A DNA stretch of 6,318 nucleotides from assembly GCA_913054485.1 (NCBI GenBank), contig CAJXHQ010000193.1, positions 1 through 6,318 of the forward strand, given 5' to 3'. The notes beneath the pieces were generated by a model that worked only from the letters and a program-made list of their open reading frames with translations, had not been told where the DNA came from and searched no databases. Shown here piece after piece: positions 1-6,266 of this stretch (the stretch's first letter is position 1; each line of letters starts with the position of its first letter). The translations under genes and the position numbers were made by a program. The DNA is from an uncultured Paracoccaceae bacterium. Lineage in GTDB: Bacteria > Pseudomonadota > Alphaproteobacteria > Rhodobacterales > Rhodobacteraceae.

Positions 1-20
1 GCCTCTGTGACCAAGCCCGC

Positions 21-70
21 GCAAAACTTTTTTCCAAAGTTTTGCCAAAATCCTTGGCCAAGGATTTTGC
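21..70. repeat. Tandem pair of related intergenic hairpins (REP-like element)
   Basis: Two inverted repeats lie directly head to tail. The first pairs 21-30 with 36-45 (10 bp perfect stem, 5-nt loop TTTCC). The second is a 24-bp perfect palindrome at 46-69. Aligned with each other, 22-45 and 46-70 share the outline CAAAA...CC...TTTTGC and differ mostly in the stem centre, where both arms have changed together, so they look like diverged copies of one hairpin. The location just upstream of a gene and the AT-rich arms in a GC-rich genome suggest a dispersed palindromic element, or a terminator of a gene left of the window. That role is inference; the pairing is directly visible. Confidence 0.7.
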
Positions 71-110
71 TGCCTTGCCGCAGCTGTTGCACGCAGGCTA
101 GGAGGTTTGC

Positions 111-845
111 ATGAAAAAATTCCTGATCCTGCAGCTGCGCCCCGAGCGTGACGCCTCCGACGCTGAATTCACCTCGATCCTGAATCGCTGTGGCATCACA
201 GAAGACCGCGCGCACCGCATCCGGCTGGATGAGCAGGAGCTGCCCGCAGGCCTGGATGTCAGGGAGTACGCCGGCGTCATTGTCGGCGGCGGGCCAGGCT
301 GCGTTAGTGATGATCCCGGCGCGAAACCCGAAGCGGAGGCACGGATCGAAGCCGCTATCCTGTCGCTGATGCCGCAGATCACCGAATACGACCACCCTTA
401 CATGGGCTGCTGCTACGGGCTGGGCGTGCTGGCCGCGCATCTGAACGGCCCGGTCAGCAAGGAGAAATACGGCGAACCCGTCGGCCCTGTCTCCTGCTCT
501 GTCACCTCCGATGGCGCAGCGGACCCGCTGACCGCCGGGCTGCCGCAGAGCTGGGATGCTTTTGTAGGCCACAAAGAGGCCGTGCAGGCCCTGCCCGAAG
601 GCTGCGTGCAGCTGGTCAGCTCAGCCCCCTGCCCGTTCCAGATGATCCGCTGGGGGCAGAACGTCTATGCTACTCAGTTCCACCCGGAAGCCGATGCCGC
701 CGACTTTGAGCAGCGCATCCGCATTTACAAGGACCACGGCTACTTCCCCCCCGAACAGGCTGATACGCTGATCAGCCTGTGCCATTCGGCGGAAGTCACC
801 GTGCCGGGGGAAATCCTGCGCCGCTTTGCGCAGCGCTACGGCTGA
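111..845 (+). CDS. Class I glutamine amidotransferase domain protein (GMP synthase GATase-like), stand-alone
   Basis: The 244-residue protein is a single GATase1 domain, which hydrolyses glutamine or a gamma-glutamyl substrate in the cytoplasm. Visible hallmarks are the GGGPG turn (59-63), the nucleophile elbow MGCCYG with Cys101 as the likely nucleophile, a GHKE segment (153-156), and QFHPE (189-193) giving catalytic His191 and Glu193. All triad residues are present, so it should be active. No synthetase domain is fused or adjacent. The family resembles stand-alone GMP-synthase-like amidotransferases, some of which act on gamma-glutamyl compounds, but the substrate here cannot be read from sequence. 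The start is well supported: a perfect AGGAGG (100-105) sits 5 nt before the ATG, and an in-frame stop at 98-100 excludes a longer product. It converges on the META gene with 6 bp between stops. The roughly 40 residues after QFHPE are a C-terminal tail of unknown role. Confidence 0.9.
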   Translation: MKKFLILQLRPERDASDAEFTSILNRCGITEDRAHRIRLDEQELPAGLDVREYAGVIVGGGPGCVSDDPGAKPEAEARIEAAILSLMPQITEYDHPYMGCCYGLGVLAAHLNGPVSKEKYGEPVGPVSCSVTSDGAADPLTAGLPQSWDAFVGHKEAVQALPEGCVQLVSSAPCPFQMIRWGQNVYATQFHPEADAADFEQRIRIYKDHGYFPPEQADTLISLCHSAEVTVPGEILRRFAQRYG

Positions 846-851
846 ACCCGG

Positions 852-1298
852 TCAGGGCGCGGCGCTGAAAGCCAGAACAACCGCACCTGCACCGTTCAGC
901 AGCAGCATGCGGCTGTCCTCAACCCGGATCTCGCCCGCTTCAGCCATCGCCTCACCCATGCCGCGCTCCAGCTCGTCCAGCGGCGGTGGGCAGGCCATCA
1001 TGGTGGCGGCCATTGGATCCGGGAAGGAAATAGCCGCACCGTTGATCTCTGCCGTGCCGTTCATCATGTTGCAGCCCGCGGTGGCGGAAAACTGGCCGTC
1101 CGCGCCGAACTGGATCCCCGGCGTGCGCGCCATGTCTTCGGGCATCTCCGGCAATGCCGCGCCGTTCATTTCTTCCAGCACCCAGGCGGTGTTCGCCAGC
1201 CCTGGTGCCCCGTTGGCATTGGCCTTCAGCATCGAAAGCCCGGCCACAGCGGCCCCGGCACAAACCACGGCCATGATAACCCCACGTCTGATGAGCAT
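852..1298 (-). CDS. Exported META-domain (HslJ-like, DUF306) protein
   Basis: This is a 148-residue protein. The N-terminus (MLIRRG, then a hydrophobic run at about 7-24) is a signal peptide with a plausible signal peptidase I site after ANA (26-28). Cys13 lies inside the hydrophobic stretch and does not form a lipobox. The mature part is one META domain: TAWVLEEMNG (37-46), the hallmark GCNMMNG (75-81) and the MMAC segment (100-103), followed by a short amphipathic helix region and two beta strands. In Gram-negative bacteria such proteins (for example HslJ of E. coli) are envelope proteins linked to stress or drug tolerance, and their biochemical role is not settled. A GGAGG at 1306-1310, 7 nt before the ATG, supports the start. 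It lies about 140 bp downstream of the SLC13 permease on the same strand, so it may have its own promoter; I see no clear -35/-10 there. Confidence 0.85.
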   Translation of the reverse strand: MLIRRGVIMAVVCAGAAVAGLSMLKANANGAPGLANTAWVLEEMNGAALPEMPEDMARTPGIQFGADGQFSATAGCNMMNGTAEINGAAISFPDPMAATMMACPPPLDELERGMGEAMAEAGEIRVEDSRMLLLNGAGAVVLAFSAAP

Positions 1299-1437
1299 CC
1301 CCTGCCCTCCTCACGAAAAACTCTGTTGAGGACGATATGGGGAGCGCAAACTGTGGTTTCACGGGAGGAGCTTCCGGACCGGCAATGTTCCGCCGCACCA
1401 CGCCCTTTTCGCCGATAGCTCTGCCCGGTCACAGGCG

Positions 1438-3216
1438 TCACAGCGGCCAGATGAACGGGATCAGGAAAGACGCCAGCAGCCCGATGCTGAGGTTCAGGGG
1501 AATGCCCACCTTCATGAAGTCGGTGAACTTATAGCCGCCGGGGCCGTAGACCATCATATTGGTCTGATAGCCGATGGGCGTCGCAAAAGATGCCGAAGCT
1601 GCGACCATCACCGCCACCACCAGCGGGCGCGGGTCCAGACCCATGGCCTGCGCAAGTCCAATGGCAATCGGTGTCACCACCACGGCCACTGCATTGTTCG
1701 ACACCATCTCGGTCATCACCGAGGTCAGAAGGTAAATCGCCCAGACAAGCAGAAAGGGCGGCAGTGTGCCCAGGTAAGGCGACAGGGCGTTCACGATGAG
1801 GCTGACCGCGCCTGAAGCATCCAGTGCCGCGCCGATGGCCAGCATGGAAAAGATCAGCGCCAGCAACCGGCCGTCGATAAAGGAAAACGCCTCCTCGGCA
1901 TCGATGCACCGGGTGACCAGGACAATTGAAACAGCCGCAATGGAGAGCATCAGGATGGGGGCAACGCCAAATGCTGCCAGAACCACGATCCCAAAGAGCG
2001 ACGCAATGGCAATCGGCGCGTGGCTGCGGCGGTAGGCCTTGGCGGTGGGCTGGGACACCTCAACCATATCCATATCGGCCGACAGGCGCTGGATGTCCTC
2101 GGCGTTGCCTTCCAGCAGAAGGGTGTCGCCGACCCGCACGATCAGCTCGTCCAGCTGGGTGCCGATGTTCTGGTTGCGCCGGTGCACCGCCAGCACATAG
2201 ACGCCGTAGCGCCGACGCAGGCGCATCGCGCCAAGGCTGCGTCCCACCATGCGGCAGCCGGGCGTGATCAGCACCTCTACCGTGGTGGTCTCAACCGCGG
2301 AAACCTGGTCGACCCGCTTCAGCTCCTTGTTGCTCTGCAGGCTCAGCAGTTCGGTCATCTGGGTGCGCAGCACCACGCGGTCGCCCACTTTCAGCTCCAC
2401 GCCCTTCAGATTACGCCGCAGCGAGACATCGCCGCGCACAACGTCAATCAGCCGCACGCCCGGGCGTTTGAACAGCTGGACGCCGGTGACTTCGCGGCCA
2501 ATAAGGTTGCTTTCGGGCGGGATCACCGCCTCGGTGAAGAATTTCATCTTCGAACGGTCCGACAGCATCGCCGCCATCGAGGTGCGTTCCGGCAAGAGTT
2601 TGGGCGCGATGAAGCGCAGATAGAGCATCCCCCAGGCCACAACCGCCAGCCCCAGCGGTGTCACCTCGAAGATCGTGAAAGCGGCAAGGCCTTCGGCGCG
2701 CGCCACACCATCGACCAGCAGGTTGGTGGAGGTGCCGATCAGGGTCAACGTGCCGCCCATGACGGCGGCATAGCTGAGCGGGATCAGCATTTTTGAAGGG
2801 GCCACATTCAGCGTGCGCGAAATCTGGATAAAGACCGGGATCATCACCACCACCACAGGCGTGTTCGACACCACGGCAGAGGCTGCGACCACAAAGGCCA
2901 TCAATAGGCCAATGGCCAGCTTCGGGTTCACCGCAGCCTGTTTCTGCGCCGTGGCGGTAAAGGCATCCAGCGCGCCGGTGCGCACCAGCGCGCCCATCAC
3001 GATGAACATGGCGGCGATGGTCCAGGGCGCGGGATTGGCCAGCACCGGCAGGGCGCGTTCATACGGCAGCACACCGGTGATCAGCAGCATGGTGACACCG
3101 GTCAGGGCCACCACCTCGGCCGGGTAGCTTTCGCGCAGAAAGGCCACGAACATGGCCAGCACAATGGCAATGGCGATAAAGGCGCTGGTGTTTCCGGTGA
3201 GTTCTATCAGCTGCAT
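1438..3216 (-). CDS. SLC13/DASS family permease with two central RCK_C (TrkA-C) domains
   Basis: The 592-residue inner-membrane protein has a symmetric layout: about five hydrophobic segments (roughly 11-204), a soluble centre (about 215-390) with two RCK_C-like domains (about 225-300 and 305-385, each containing a KVGDRVVL or RVGDTLLL strand), then a second membrane half (about 400-592). Ion and substrate motifs of the divalent anion/sodium symporter fold are visible in both halves: SNT (117-119) with GTSTN (161-165), and SNN (506-508) with TPIGYQTN (546-553). Relatives with this architecture include algal SAC1/SLT-type proteins linked to sulfate, and many bacterial copies are labelled sulfur-deprivation response regulator. 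The substrate here is not determined; sulfate or another small anion is a guess. The ATG has only a weak ribosome site, and the frame stays open upstream toward EamA, so a GTG or TTG start slightly upstream is possible. EamA ends 60 bp before it. Confidence 0.9.
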   Translation of the reverse strand: MQLIELTGNTSAFIAIAIVLAMFVAFLRESYPAEVVALTGVTMLLITGVLPYERALPVLANPAPWTIAAMFIVMGALVRTGALDAFTATAQKQAAVNPKLAIGLLMAFVVAASAVVSNTPVVVVMIPVFIQISRTLNVAPSKMLIPLSYAAVMGGTLTLIGTSTNLLVDGVARAEGLAAFTIFEVTPLGLAVVAWGMLYLRFIAPKLLPERTSMAAMLSDRSKMKFFTEAVIPPESNLIGREVTGVQLFKRPGVRLIDVVRGDVSLRRNLKGVELKVGDRVVLRTQMTELLSLQSNKELKRVDQVSAVETTTVEVLITPGCRMVGRSLGAMRLRRRYGVYVLAVHRRNQNIGTQLDELIVRVGDTLLLEGNAEDIQRLSADMDMVEVSQPTAKAYRRSHAPIAIASLFGIVVLAAFGVAPILMLSIAAVSIVLVTRCIDAEEAFSFIDGRLLALIFSMLAIGAALDASGAVSLIVNALSPYLGTLPPFLLVWAIYLLTSVMTEMVSNNAVAVVVTPIAIGLAQAMGLDPRPLVVAVMVAASASFATPIGYQTNMMVYGPGGYKFTDFMKVGIPLNLSIGLLASFLIPFIWPL

Positions 3217-3276
3217 AAATCCGGTGTGGCCCGTTATTTCCCCAATGGCACCAGCACATAGCGGCTCCGCAGCCTG

Positions 3277-4212
3277 CTATTGCGCTGCCGGGCCGCCCTG
3301 TCCAGCCGGGGCCTTAGCCACCATAGGCCGCTTGTGGCGCGGCTGCACCAGAAATACGCCGCCCAGGATCAGGCAAAGCGACAGCCAGACAAAAGCTGAG
3401 TAATTTTCGCCCAATAACACCATCGCCCAGACCACCCCGGAACCGGTGACGACATAGGCGACCTGCGAGGCAAACACCGCCCCGGCCCGTCCAACCAGCC
3501 AGACATAGCGGGTGTAGACCGGCACATGGATCACCGAAGAGCCCAGCACCGCATATTCCGCCGCACCGAACACCAGCCCGCGCGGATCGATGAACTGCCC
3601 CGAACCCAGCGCCAGCGGCAGCGGCAGAGAGATCATTGCTGCCGCAACCGAGGCCCCGAACAGCGCGTGCCCCGGACCCATGCCCTGGGTGCCCAGCTTG
3701 GCGACCAGATTGCCCTCCAGCGCATAGCAAAAGGGGGCGATCAGGGCGACGGGGATCCACAGCACCATGGCCGCCTCGGGCAGGCTTTGCGGCCCGGCCA
3801 GCATTACAACACCGCAGAGGCCGGCAAACAGGCCCAGAAAGCGGCGCCAGGAGAACCGGTCATTGCCCAGCAGCAGCGCCACCGGGAAGGCAAAAACCGG
3901 CACCAGCGAGATCACGATGCCCATCACCCCCGCATGCAGCTGCGCCGCGGCCAGGTAGCTGAAAGAGTTGGGAAGCACAGTGCCAAGGCAGGCAATCAGA
4001 AGAAACGTCCGCCACAGGGGCCAGGACAGGCGCACAGGTTTGCCCAGAATCAGCCGCAGCGCGCCCAGCGCCACGGCTCCGATCAGGGTCTGCCAGAAAA
4101 TCAGCCCCAGCGGTGCGTGGCCGGTGCTGACGGCAATCTTGGTGAGCGGGACGGTGAACCCCCAGCCCGCGCCGAGGATCAGCAGCGCGCCAAGGTCCGC
4201 CCGGCTGCTCAT
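3277..4212 (-). CDS. EamA/DMT-superfamily transporter
   Basis: The 311-residue integral inner-membrane protein has two EamA repeats (about 8-138 and 150-290), giving roughly ten hydrophobic helices, the normal size for the drug/metabolite transporter superfamily. The end of the first repeat shows the usual pattern, with PVFAFPVALLLGNDRFSWRR (105-124) followed by a glycine-rich helix. The second repeat ends in a similar LLGENYSAF stretch (266-274). The C-terminal tail (about 291-311) is basic and Ala/Gly/Pro-rich and probably cytoplasmic. Members export or import small metabolites such as amino acids; no substrate can be assigned here. Its ATG overlaps the stop of the phosphoesterase gene as ATGA (4209-4212), and there is no strong Shine-Dalgarno, so translation is probably coupled to the upstream gene. 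This indicates co-transcription, not necessarily shared function. Confidence 0.9.
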   Translation of the reverse strand: MSSRADLGALLILGAGWGFTVPLTKIAVSTGHAPLGLIFWQTLIGAVALGALRLILGKPVRLSWPLWRTFLLIACLGTVLPNSFSYLAAAQLHAGVMGIVISLVPVFAFPVALLLGNDRFSWRRFLGLFAGLCGVVMLAGPQSLPEAAMVLWIPVALIAPFCYALEGNLVAKLGTQGMGPGHALFGASVAAAMISLPLPLALGSGQFIDPRGLVFGAAEYAVLGSSVIHVPVYTRYVWLVGRAGAVFASQVAYVVTGSGVVWAMVLLGENYSAFVWLSLCLILGGVFLVQPRHKRPMVAKAPAGQGGPAAQ

Positions 4213-5024
4213 GCAGGGCCGGCTTGCTGCAACCGGCCGCCCTGGCGGACCATCTCAACGCGGGTCGCGGCCCCGGTGCGGTCGTCGGTCTCGACATAGA
4301 CGCCGGACAGGGTTGCCTCGTTGTTGGCGGGCGTAAAGCGGGTCTTGGACATGCCGGTCAGGAAGCGGCGCATCGGTTCGGCCTTTTCCATGCCGATCAC
4401 ACTGTCATAATCACCGCACATGCCGGCATCCGACAGGTAAGCGGTGCCCTTGTCGAGGATCTGCGCATCCCCCGTTGGCACATGGGTATGGGTGCCCACC
4501 ACAAGCGAGGCCTTGCCATTGCAGAAATGGCCCATGGCCATCTTCTCGGAGGTCGCCTCGCAGTGCATGTCGACAATGACCGCCTGCGCCAGCCCGCCGC
4601 GCGGGTGGGTTTTCAGGATGCCTTCGACGGCACCGAAAGGATCATCAAACGGGCGTTTCATGAAGACCTGGCCCAGCGCCTGCACCACCAGCACCTTGCG
4701 CCCGCCGGGCGCATTGAACAGCCGGTGGCCGCGCCCCGGCGCGCCCTTGGCAAAGTTCAGCGGCCGCACGATGCGGCTGTCGGCCTCGATCGCCTGCAGC
4801 ATGTCCTTCTGGTCGAAAGCATGATCGCCCAGGGTGACGCAATCGGCACCGGCATTGAACAGGACCTTGGCGTGTTCGCCGCTCAGCCCCATGCCGCCGG
4901 TGGCGTTTTCGCCGTTCACCACGACAAAATCGAGCCGCCACTCTTCGCGCAGCCGCGGCAGGTTTTCACTGATGGCCTTGCGTCCCGCGCGGCCCATTAC
5001 ATCGCCAAGGAATAGAAGTTTCAT
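4209..5024 (-). CDS. YmdB/TIGR00282 family calcineurin-like metallophosphoesterase
   Basis: The 271-residue cytoplasmic protein is a near full-length match to the TIGR00282 family (B. subtilis YmdB, Deinococcus DR1281), di-metal phosphodiesterases acting on cyclic nucleotides in the tested members. Motifs in order: GDVMGRAGR (7-15, metal ligand Asp8), NGENA (37-41, Glu39 and Asn40), LGDHAFDQKD (65-74), VDMHCEATSEK (151-161, His154), GTHTHVPT (177-184, His179 and His181), and DAGMCG (199-204). The family usually has Asn in the third motif (GNH); here it is Asp67, an unusual ligand choice. I place the start at the ATG at 5024, because the conserved family N-terminus begins there. A GTG at 5087 would add 21 unconserved residues and overlap the VOC stop. 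No strong ribosome site precedes the ATG. Its stop overlaps the EamA start. In alphaproteobacteria this gene is, from memory, often near 5-formyltetrahydrofolate cyclo-ligase. Confidence 0.92.
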   Translation of the reverse strand: MKLLFLGDVMGRAGRKAISENLPRLREEWRLDFVVVNGENATGGMGLSGEHAKVLFNAGADCVTLGDHAFDQKDMLQAIEADSRIVRPLNFAKGAPGRGHRLFNAPGGRKVLVVQALGQVFMKRPFDDPFGAVEGILKTHPRGGLAQAVIVDMHCEATSEKMAMGHFCNGKASLVVGTHTHVPTGDAQILDKGTAYLSDAGMCGDYDSVIGMEKAEPMRRFLTGMSKTRFTPANNEATLSGVYVETDDRTGAATRVEMVRQGGRLQQAGPA

Positions 5025-5041
5025 GCCCGCGTGGTAGGCCC

Positions 5042-5058
5042 TGCGGTGCAAAACCGCA
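5042..5058. other. Small hairpin between VOC and phosphoesterase genes
   Basis: A perfect 6-bp inverted repeat pairs TGCGGT (5042-5047) with ACCGCA (5053-5058) around a 5-nt loop. It sits in the 49-bp gap between the VOC stop and the phosphoesterase ATG. No run of T follows on the transcribed (minus) strand, so it is not a standard intrinsic terminator. It could be a processing site or mild attenuator, or chance in GC-rich DNA. Confidence 0.3.
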
Positions 5059-5073
5059 AGACCGCTGCCGCGC

Positions 5074-5571
5074 TCAGACGTAGGCACCGCCGGAATAGGT
5101 CAGTTCGTAGCCATGCGAATAGACCTCGAAGACATTGCCGAAAGGGTCTTCGACATAGACCATGCGGTAGGGTTTTTCGCCGGGAAAGTATTCACGCACC
5201 GGCATCCGCTGCTTGCCGCCTGCGGCGACGATCTTTTCGACCAGCCCCTCCACATCCGGGTCCTGCACGCAGAAATGGAACACCCCGTGGCGGCGGAAAT
5301 CGAAACCTTTGGGGTCAGCATAGTTGCCGTCGAACTCAAACAGCTCGATCCCGACCCGGTCGGCGGTGGACATATGGGCGATGCGCAGACGGGTCCATCC
5401 GGGGCCGAAGACATCGGTGCACATGCGGCCGATTTCACTGCCGTCTTCCTCGATGGGGGTCGGCCCCATGATGGTGTAGAACCCCAGCACCTCGGCATAG
5501 AATTTCACAGCGGCGTTCAGATCGGGCACCGACAGGCCGATATGGGAAAAGCTCTTGGGATGCGGGATCAT
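5074..5571 (-). CDS. VOC-superfamily (glyoxalase/bleomycin resistance/dioxygenase fold) protein
   Basis: The 165-residue protein has two beta-alpha-beta-beta-beta modules of the vicinal oxygen chelate fold. The first opens with FSHIGLSVPDL (8-18) and continues through KFYAEVLGF (23-31) to GIELFEF (74-80). The second opens with HGVFHFCVQD (95-104) and ends with DPFGNVFEVYSHGYE (142-156). Metal ligands can be placed at His10, Glu76 (or Glu79), His99 and Glu149, the His-Glu-His-Glu set of glyoxalase I-like enzymes, so metal binding and catalysis are likely. Substrate is unknown: lactoylglutathione lyase, epimerase, isomerase and dioxygenase activities all occur in this fold. The ATG is supported by an AGGAGA site (5579-5584), 7 nt upstream. 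The gene lies 106 bp after uspA and 49 bp before the phosphoesterase gene on the same strand. Confidence 0.88.
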   Translation of the reverse strand: MIPHPKSFSHIGLSVPDLNAAVKFYAEVLGFYTIMGPTPIEEDGSEIGRMCTDVFGPGWTRLRIAHMSTADRVGIELFEFDGNYADPKGFDFRRHGVFHFCVQDPDVEGLVEKIVAAGGKQRMPVREYFPGEKPYRMVYVEDPFGNVFEVYSHGYELTYSGGAYV

Positions 5572-5599
5572 GGCTCACTCTCCTGGATGATACCCGCAT

Positions 5600-5627
5600 G
5601 ATTTAGGCCCTCTGAAAGAAAGACCAA
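5600..5627 (-). promoter_or_regulatory. Weak candidate promoter for the VOC gene
   Basis: On the minus strand TTGGTC (5622-5627) is followed after 16 nt by TAAATC (5600-5605), which would start transcription a short distance before the ATG at 5571. Each box matches the housekeeping consensus at only about half of its positions. The T-rich stretch between them makes the site less GC-rich than its surroundings. Treat it as a possibility only. Confidence 0.2.
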
Positions 5628-5632
5628 CAGCG

Positions 5633-5672
5633 CGCAGCAGCCCCCGGCGGAAAGATGCTGCTGCGGCCGGGG
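5633..5672 (-). terminator. Possible terminator or alternative-fold hairpins downstream of uspA
   Basis: Two perfect inverted repeats interlock just after the uspA stop. One pairs 5633-5640 with 5658-5665 (8 bp, CGCAGCAG and its complement). The other pairs 5642-5648 with 5666-5672 (7 bp, CCCCGGC and its complement). Because the arms alternate, both helices cannot form as simple nested hairpins. On the transcribed strand the region is followed, after a few GC-rich bases, by a moderately T-rich stretch (about 5613-5627), so the first helix could serve as a weak intrinsic terminator. The 17-nt loop is longer than usual for one. Confidence 0.4.
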
Positions 5673-5677
5673 TATTC

Positions 5678-6130
5678 TTATTTGACCGTCAGCACCGGGC
5701 ATTTGGCCAGCAGCTCAACCCGGTGCGAGACCCCGCCGCGCAGGGTCGCCTCGATATTGCCAAGCCCGCGCGAGCCGATGACAATCATGTCGGAGCCTTC
5801 CTTGGCGGCAATATCAACAATGGTGCGCGCCGTCGGGCCGACCTCGACCGAGGTCACGACGTTTTTCACCCCGCGCCCGCGGGCAATGTCGGCGGCATGG
5901 AGCAGAAGGTCCTTTGACAGCTGCTTCATCGTGTCCAGATCACTGCCCTGCATATGCTCCAGCTGGGCAAAGTCGCGCAGCTCCTTAGAGACTTTTTCGG
6001 ACTGCTGGGGCTTCAGAACCGTCAGCACATGCACCTGCGCATCACAGCCCGCGCCGATCTCGGCCGCATATTCCACCGCTTTCAGAGAATGGCTGGACCC
6101 GTCCACGGCAACCAGAAGCTTATCGATCAT
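5678..6130 (-). CDS. Universal stress protein, UspA family
   Basis: This is a single 150-residue Usp domain, a cytoplasmic protein normally induced by starvation or other stress. The N-terminal strand and loop read LLVAVDGSSHS (5-15), with Asp10 at the usual nucleotide-contact position. The C-terminal region carries the ATP-binding pattern G-x2-G-x9-G at Gly119, Gly122 and Gly132, followed by VSHRV (134-138) and a final strand PVLTVK. The residue after the third glycine is Gly133 where Ser or Thr is typical, so ATP binding is likely but not certain. I choose the ATG at 6130 because the family starts at this strand; the frame is open upstream to an ATG at 6235, but those 35 extra residues look unrelated to Usp. 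A purine-rich AAAGGGG lies about 7 nt upstream. No clear promoter box or FNR-type palindrome was found upstream. Confidence 0.9.
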   Translation of the reverse strand: MIDKLLVAVDGSSHSLKAVEYAAEIGAGCDAQVHVLTVLKPQQSEKVSKELRDFAQLEHMQGSDLDTMKQLSKDLLLHAADIARGRGVKNVVTSVEVGPTARTIVDIAAKEGSDMIVIGSRGLGNIEATLRGGVSHRVELLAKCPVLTVK

Positions 6131-6266
6131 GTTCTTACCCCTTTGAAACTCGTCATACATCGCGCAAATACGCAGCCGGCGGCAGCGCTTTGCACAATAA
6201 ATAGACTTTCCTGAAACCGGGAGGAATTCAAGCATTTACAGCAGGGGCTGCCGGAGCGCGGTCAGT

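Noticed and set aside
1299..1437. Search for a promoter or terminator between the SLC13 and META genes
   Set aside because: Apart from the META Shine-Dalgarno, no credible -35/-10 pair and no hairpin with a T-run was found.
1337..1534. Small + strand frame crossing the gap between the META and SLC13 genes
   Set aside because: Half of it is antisense to the SLC13 C-terminus, there is no convincing ribosome site, and the peptide has no recognisable features.
2020..2796. Long open frame on the + strand, opposite the SLC13 permease
   Set aside because: It is antisense to a well-supported membrane protein. Its translation is rich in His, Gln, Ala and Arg, with no recognisable motif, as expected from the mirror of a GC-rich gene.
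3526..4299. Long open frame on the + strand, opposite EamA and the phosphoesterase end
   Set aside because: Its composition is dominated by Arg, Gln, Pro and Ala without hydrophobic core patterns, and it spans two real genes on the other strand.
4224..5015. Long open frame on the + strand, opposite the phosphoesterase
   Set aside because: The minus strand here carries all phosphoesterase motifs in order, and the + frame shows no family features.
5025..5087. GTG start that would extend the phosphoesterase by 21 residues
   Set aside because: The extension overlaps the VOC stop and has no family similarity. The conserved N-terminus (MKLLFLGDVMG) begins exactly at the ATG at 5024.
5587..5602. 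Direct repeat ATGAT spaced 11 bp apart upstream of the VOC gene
   Set aside because: Five-base repeats of this kind are expected by chance, and nothing else nearby suggests an operator.
6131..6235. Upstream extension of UspA to an ATG at 6235
   Set aside because: The extra residues are Cys/Arg-rich and unlike Usp proteins, and the ATG at 6130 matches the family start and has a purine-rich site before it.
6131..6266. FNR-type or heat-shock promoter upstream of uspA
   Set aside because: No TTGAT-N4-ATCAA palindrome is present. The TTGAAT at about 6226-6231 has no -10-like box at proper spacing.
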